Positions 52,847-56,674 of a DNA stretch of 56,674 nt are shown piece by piece. This DNA comes from Methylobacillus sp. (lineage in GTDB: Bacteria; Pseudomonadota; Gammaproteobacteria; Burkholderiales; Burkholderiaceae_C). A program made the position numbers and the translations under genes. Location: assembly GCA_018607835.1 (NCBI GenBank), contig JABBAS010000011.1:1-56674 (forward strand), read 5' to 3'. How positions within the stretch are numbered: position 1 is the stretch's first letter; each line of letters starts with the position of its first letter. The notes beneath the pieces were generated by a model that saw nothing but the letters and a program-made list of their open reading frames with translations, did no database searches and was not told the origin of the DNA.

Positions 52847-53092
52847 GTCGGCCATCTCCTTTAGATGTGTTTTTTTAACGCAACAGAAAACCTGCTGCAC
52901 TTAGTCCGAGGCTCTGCGCGCAAGCGCGCGTCTACCTCTGCGACACCGCACTGTCGCGTCCTTCCCTTACGCCTAACTGATAAGTTCCGATTTTTTTTAG
53001 AAAACTAGGGTTTATCCTTGGTGTCTCAGGCTGCTCCCTATAAAAGACGAGGGTAAACCCTATGCTTAAATGCCTATGCGATGGGGCGGCAA
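52847..53092 (-). promoter_or_regulatory. Regulatory region of the second symporter operon
   Basis: This gap holds two AGGG-N4-YCCT dyads (53050-53061 and 53007-53018), centres 43 bp apart, and two small hairpins in the likely leader (GCGCGC/GCGCGC near 52918-52931, and GCGACA/TGTCGC near 52939-52956). No clear sigma-70 promoter was identified. The dyads look like binding sites of a dimeric regulator. Confidence 0.45.
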
Positions 53093-53503
53093 TCAGCTTA
53101 GGTTCAAGGCCGCGATACCGACCTTCGCAACCTGCGCGTCCTCTATTGATTTCACGCCACTGACGCCGACGGCGCCAATACATTGCCCACCGTGCATGAT
53201 GGCAACGCCACCCTCCAACATGCCAGAGATAGCCGGGGCCGACAAGAATGAAAAGCGCCCGCCGTTAATAAGGTCTTCATACACCTTGGATTCGCGGCAA
53301 CCCAATGCCGACGTTTGCGCTTTTGACAAGGCAATGTGCGCAGACACGGGCGCGGTGTTGTCCAACCGCAGGAAGCCGAGCTGGTGACCGCCGTCATCCA
53401 CCACACAAATGGCAACCGCCCAGTTGTTTTTAGTCGCTTCGGCCTCAGCCGCATGCAAAACGGCCTTAACGTCAGCGGCCTCCAGCACCATTTTTGTCTT
53501 CAT
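53093..53503 (-). CDS. GlcG/HbpS-family heme-binding-like protein
   Basis: A 136-residue soluble protein of the DUF336 family: VLHAAEAEATKNNWAVAICVVDDGGHQLGFLRLDNTAPVSAHIALSKAQTSALG and GGVAIMHGGQCIGAVGVSGVKSIEDAQVAKVGI. The family includes GlcG of the glycolate locus and the Streptomyces heme-binding HbpS. No signal peptide. It is directly upstream of the second DUF4212/symporter operon on the same strand, 246 nt away. Function unknown. Confidence 0.9.
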   Translation of the reverse strand: MKTKMVLEAADVKAVLHAAEAEATKNNWAVAICVVDDGGHQLGFLRLDNTAPVSAHIALSKAQTSALGCRESKVYEDLINGGRFSFLSAPAISGMLEGGVAIMHGGQCIGAVGVSGVKSIEDAQVAKVGIAALNLS

Positions 53504-53733
53504 CGGGGTTTCCTTTGGTTAATTGAACGGGTGATACTGCTCGTTTTCGCAGACCGGCGGTCGTAAGCATACCGATTGCATGGCGCGTCTTCGGCGTGCA
53601 GCGGCATTTTTTATTCAACAATTAACCACACGCGGTATGGCGTCAATTCATTAAGTTTCGACTTTCAGCACATCTTTAGTAGACTAGAGGTATGCGCAAA
53701 CCGCGCACCAGCCACAGACAGGAGCGTTATCAA

Positions 53734-54426
53734 ATGAACCAACCCCTCAATTCAACGACTACATTCGGCAACAGCGTCAGCAGCGCAGCACGTAATAAGG
53801 TACTGCGTAATACCTACTGGCTACTAGCGATTAGCTTGCTTCCAACAGTCGCAGGCGCTTGGATTGGGGTCGCAACCGGTATCACGGCCGCTCTCAGCGG
53901 CATGATGGGCCTCGTCGTCTTTCTCGGCGGTGCTTTTGGATTTATTTACGCGATCAATAAGACTAAAAATTCCGCAGCCGGCGTCCCCGTGCTACTGGGC
54001 TTCACCTTCTTTATGGGCCTCATGATTTCGCGACTGATCGCGATGGTCCTGGGCTTCAGCAATGGTGCGGACCTCGTGATGATGGCCTTTGGAGGCACCG
54101 CCGCCGTATTTTTCGCCATGGCCAGCATGGCGACCGTTGTCAAGCGCGACTTGAGCGGACTCAACCAATGGCTCACCATTGGTGTCATCCTACTGGTGGT
54201 GGGTATGCTCATCAACATGTTCGTAGCGAGCTCCACAGGCATGGTGGTTCTATCCATGTTGGCCGTCGCCATTTTTAGCGCCTTCTTGCTGGTCGATATC
54301 AAACGCGTCATCGATGGTGGCGAAACCAACTACATCACCGCAACGCTGAGCATCTACCTGAGCCTAATCAACATCTTCCAAAACCTCCTGATGCTGTTGG
54401 GCATCTTCGGCGGTAACGACGACTAA
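53734..54426 (+). CDS. Bax inhibitor-1-like (BI-1/YccA) membrane protein
   Basis: A 230-residue inner-membrane protein with seven hydrophobic segments. It has the family N-terminus (ARNKVLRNTYWLLAISLLPTVAGAWIG) and C-terminal YITATLSIYLSLINIFQNLLMLLGIFGG, with the usual charged end. In E. coli YccA interacts with and limits FtsH; the homologue here may act on the same protease. ATG at 53734 with GGAG upstream. It is divergent from the GlcG-like gene. Confidence 0.92.
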   Translation: MNQPLNSTTTFGNSVSSAARNKVLRNTYWLLAISLLPTVAGAWIGVATGITAALSGMMGLVVFLGGAFGFIYAINKTKNSAAGVPVLLGFTFFMGLMISRLIAMVLGFSNGADLVMMAFGGTAAVFFAMASMATVVKRDLSGLNQWLTIGVILLVVGMLINMFVASSTGMVVLSMLAVAIFSAFLLVDIKRVIDGGETNYITATLSIYLSLINIFQNLLMLLGIFGGNDD

Positions 54427-54446
54427 GCAACGCGCTTAACCCCTGC

Positions 54447-54486
54447 TAAAAAGCCAGCGATCGTATGATCGCTGGCTTTTTTTTGC
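54447..54486 (+). terminator. Rho-independent terminator after the BI-1 gene
   Basis: AAAAAGCCAGCGATC pairs with GATCGCTGGCTTTTT around a GTAT loop, with a T-run of eight after it. It could also act for the converging rlmD. Confidence 0.9.
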
Positions 54487-54528
54487 ATGTACTGTGGTGA
54501 GGCTATTGGCGGTCCGTCGGCGCCCCGC

Positions 54529-56073
54529 TCACACCGCAATTCGCTCAAACACGGCCATGCTTTCCACATGGGCGGTATGCGGAAACATATTCACCACGCC
54601 CGCCGAGGTGAGTTGGTAATGACCAGAGGCGACCAAGATACCTGCGTCCCGCGCCAAGGTCGCCGGATTACAGCTGACATAGACAATGCGCGTGGGGGCT
54701 ACCCAGCCCGTCGCCGCGTTCAGGTCTGGGTCTGACAACGCGTCCACCAAGGCGGTCACCAAGGCCATAGCACCTTCACGTGGCGGATCAACCAACCACT
54801 TGTGTGCGTTGCCATCGGCGCGTAAGGTGTCGGCCGTCATCTCGAACAAATTGCGCGCAATAAAGGAGGTCGGTGCGACCGTCTTTTTACTGGCGTGAAA
54901 GCGTGCGTAGTTGGCAATACCCCGATTAACCAAGATCTCGCTGCCCTCAACGCCAACCACCTCTGCGCCCTGAGTCGCCAACGGAAGTGTGAAATTACCC
55001 AAACCGCAAAACCAGTCAAAGACGCGTTCATGCTTTTGTACGCCGAGCAAGTTCAGCGCACGGGAAACCAGCACCTCGTTGATGTAGGGATTAACTTGGG
55101 TGAAATCAGCTGGCCTAAAGGGCATGTGAACCCCGTAAGCGGGCAACTCATAAAACAGGTCTTCATCTCCCTCATCCAGCAACGTAATGGTGTCGGGACC
55201 CTTGGATTGCAGGTACCACATGATGCGTGGCAACGGCGATGGCGACGCCGATGGGGTATCCGAGGGGCCCTCACCACTGTGACGAATTGCAAAGGCTCTT
55301 AAGCGCTGCTTATCGTCATCGCTAAGTGGCTCCAAATGGCGCAAAACCAAGCCCGTTTGCGTCTCTGTACACGCCACCTCTAACTGCGCGCAAGACGCAC
55401 GTGCCGCCATACTCATGAACAGGTCTCGCAAGGGGAGCAACAAGTCGCTGACATGTTTGGGCAGTACCGCACAGCTCGCCATATCCGCTACATACCGGCT
55501 CTTGCGCTCGTGAAAGCCAACCAACACCGTGCCCTTTTTGGCAACATAGCGCACAGACAAGCGCGCACGGAACCGATAACCCCAAGTAGGCCCTTCAATA
55601 GCGCGCAATATGAAGTTGGGCTTTACCTTGCCCAAGTGCCACAGGTTGTCTTCTAAAACACGCTGTTTGATGGCCACTTGCGTCGTTGGTTGCAAGTGCT
55701 GCATTTTGCAACCGCCACAACTGCCAGCGTGCAAACCAAAATGTGGGCATTTGGGTTGTGCCACGCGCTGCGATGATGGCTCTTGCACGGCACTTAAAGA
55801 GGCCATTTCCCAATTGCTTTTTTTGCGATGCACTTGGGCGGTGACCCACTCTCCGGGTAGGGCACCATCAATAAAAACCACCTTGCCATCCTCACGGTGC
55901 CCAACGCCTTGGGCATTCAAGTCCATGGCATGAACATACAGCCAGTCGCTAGGACGCTGCCCGCGATCAGGCGCCACGTGGCGTGTACTGGCAGTAGATG
56001 CAGATTGCTGCTCAGTCGCCTTCAGGGCGACGGCGGGGGGGTGTATAGGGCTGTTATCGACGGCTTCACTCAT
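54529..56073 (-). CDS. rlmD: 23S rRNA (uracil-1939-C5)-methyltransferase RlmD
   Basis: Methylates U1939 of 23S rRNA. From the ATG at 56073 the protein has 514 residues, longer than E. coli RlmD (433), mainly by an N-terminal extension. It has the TRAM-like N-terminal region ([20 protein letters not shown]), iron-sulfur cysteines ([19 protein letters not shown]), AdoMet-binding [16 protein letters not shown], and the catalytic region [12 protein letters not shown] and [13 protein letters not shown] with the nucleophilic cysteine. It is directly downstream of the nlpD-like gene. Confidence 0.95.
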   Translation of the reverse strand: MSEAVDNSPIHPPAVALKATEQQSASTASTRHVAPDRGQRPSDWLYVHAMDLNAQGVGHREDGKVVFIDGALPGEWVTAQVHRKKSNWEMASLSAVQEPSSQRVAQPKCPHFGLHAGSCGGCKMQHLQPTTQVAIKQRVLEDNLWHLGKVKPNFILRAIEGPTWGYRFRARLSVRYVAKKGTVLVGFHERKSRYVADMASCAVLPKHVSDLLLPLRDLFMSMAARASCAQLEVACTETQTGLVLRHLEPLSDDDKQRLRAFAIRHSGEGPSDTPSASPSPLPRIMWYLQSKGPDTITLLDEGDEDLFYELPAYGVHMPFRPADFTQVNPYINEVLVSRALNLLGVQKHERVFDWFCGLGNFTLPLATQGAEVVGVEGSEILVNRGIANYARFHASKKTVAPTSFIARNLFEMTADTLRADGNAHKWLVDPPREGAMALVTALVDALSDPDLNAATGWVAPTRIVYVSCNPATLARDAGILVASGHYQLTSAGVVNMFPHTAHVESMAVFERIAV

Positions 56074-56114
56074 CCCGCTATTGTCGCAGGACACGGCCAC
56101 CTAATCGCACCGTC

Positions 56115-56674
56115 TTAGCGCTGGGGAAGAAATATCAATGGGTCAACCGGCTTACCCAGTTGGCGGACCTCAAAATGTAACTTCACGCGGTCGGCGTCAG
56201 AGCTACCCATCTCCGCTATTTTTTCGCCCTGCTTCACCGTTTGATCTTCTCGCACCGATAAGGCTTGGTTGTGCGCGTAGGCAGTCAAGAAGGTGTCGTC
56301 GTGTTTGAGGATCACCAAGTTACCGTAACCACGCAAACCAGAGCCTGCGTACACGACGCGCCCATCGGCCGCTGCCAACACCGGGTCGCCTACCTTGCCC
56401 GCAATACCAATCCCTTTATTCGTCTGCTCGTCATAAGTGGCAATCACTTCACCATTGGTCGGCCACCGCAGATTCAAACCGGATACCAACTTGGCCTTCG
56501 CTGTGTCTGGCACGTCAGAGACGGCCGGCTTGGGTGGGTCACCCAAGGCCGCTTGGTCCACAGGCTTTTCCAAGGGCTTGACCTGTGTCGATTGCACTTG
56601 CGCAGACTTAACGGGCTGAACCACCACGCCCTCGGACGCTGGCTCTGCGCGTTGAACCGGTGTTGGTGCTGGTG
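56115..56674 (-). CDS. nlpD: NlpD-like LytM/M23 protein (partial, runs off the window)
   Basis: The C-terminal 186 residues are visible; the frame is open to the window edge, so the start and N-terminus are outside. A Pro/Lys/Glu-rich linker precedes a LytM domain (LNLRWPTNGEVIATYDEQTNKGIGIAGKVGDPVLAAADGRVVYAGSGLRGYGNLVILKHDD). Zinc ligands of active M23 enzymes are replaced: NKGIGIA stands where HxxxD would be. This fits NlpD/EnvC, which activate the amidases AmiC or AmiA/B instead of cutting. In many relatives nlpD is followed by rpoS; here rlmD follows after 41 nt. Confidence 0.85.
   Translation of the reverse strand, partial: PAPTPVQRAEPASEGVVVQPVKSAQVQSTQVKPLEKPVDQAALGDPPKPAVSDVPDTAKAKLVSGLNLRWPTNGEVIATYDEQTNKGIGIAGKVGDPVLAAADGRVVYAGSGLRGYGNLVILKHDDTFLTAYAHNQALSVREDQTVKQGEKIAEMGSSDADRVKLHFEVRQLGKPVDPLIFLPQR

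Overview
The window is a stretch of ordinary, densely packed chromosome from a betaproteobacterium, most likely a member of the Burkholderiales. The evidence is the rpsF-priB-rpsR-rplI-dnaB run, the alaA-hom-thrC-moeA-moaD-moaE-clpB run, phaR next to rimO, polyhydroxybutyrate genes (phaR, a bdhA-like dehydrogenase), and a TIGR02449-like/zapA pair with a 6S-like RNA nearby. The family is not resolved. I see no prophage, transposon, CRISPR array, rRNA operon or plasmid feature.

Left part (1-16340): the 3' end of a tRNA with its terminator; a leftward group phaR, rimO and a nuclease-like secreted protein; tRNA-Val(GAC); leftward relA and an alpha/beta hydrolase; bdhA; leftward ispD-ispF; rightward mfd-serB; a leftward group of small genes (an unknown protein, a DUF3820-type protein, a YciH/SUI1 factor) with a PLP aminotransferase; and rightward nth.

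Cobalamin region (16373-22175): a leftward operon btuB, a BtuF-like protein without a signal peptide, a normal btuF, btuC and btuD, all behind a clear cobalamin riboswitch. This is a complete outer-membrane-to-cytoplasm B12 uptake route plus one extra binding protein.

Middle part (22237-38475): a small coiled-coil gene and zapA (the first probably leaderless), an acyl-CoA dehydrogenase, a 6S-like RNA, a TauE/SafE exporter, a SWIB-domain protein, an MFS transporter, clpB with a heat-shock-type promoter, molybdopterin genes moeA-moaD-moaE, threonine-branch genes hom-thrC with an alaA-type aminotransferase, then an Mth938-like gene with msrB, and a bcp-type peroxiredoxin.

Right part (38699-56674): a PIN-PhoH ATPase with a small membrane-anchored coiled-coil neighbour; dnaB with a consensus DnaA box upstream; the rpsF-priB-rpsR-rplI operon; a carbon-uptake/gluconeogenesis region with two DUF4212 + sodium:solute symporter pairs, PEP synthase (ppsA) and its divergent regulator (ppsR); a GlcG/HbpS-like protein; a Bax-inhibitor-1-like membrane protein; rlmD; and the 3' part of an nlpD-like gene cut by the window edge.

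I did not find a clearly new multi-gene system. The best leads are the EF-hand-like loops in both symporters, the paired AGGG-N4-YCCT dyads and the 30-bp palindrome around the second symporter operon, the signal-less BtuF-like protein in the B12 operon, the nuclease-like protein lacking both catalytic arginines, and the lack of rpoS between nlpD and rlmD.
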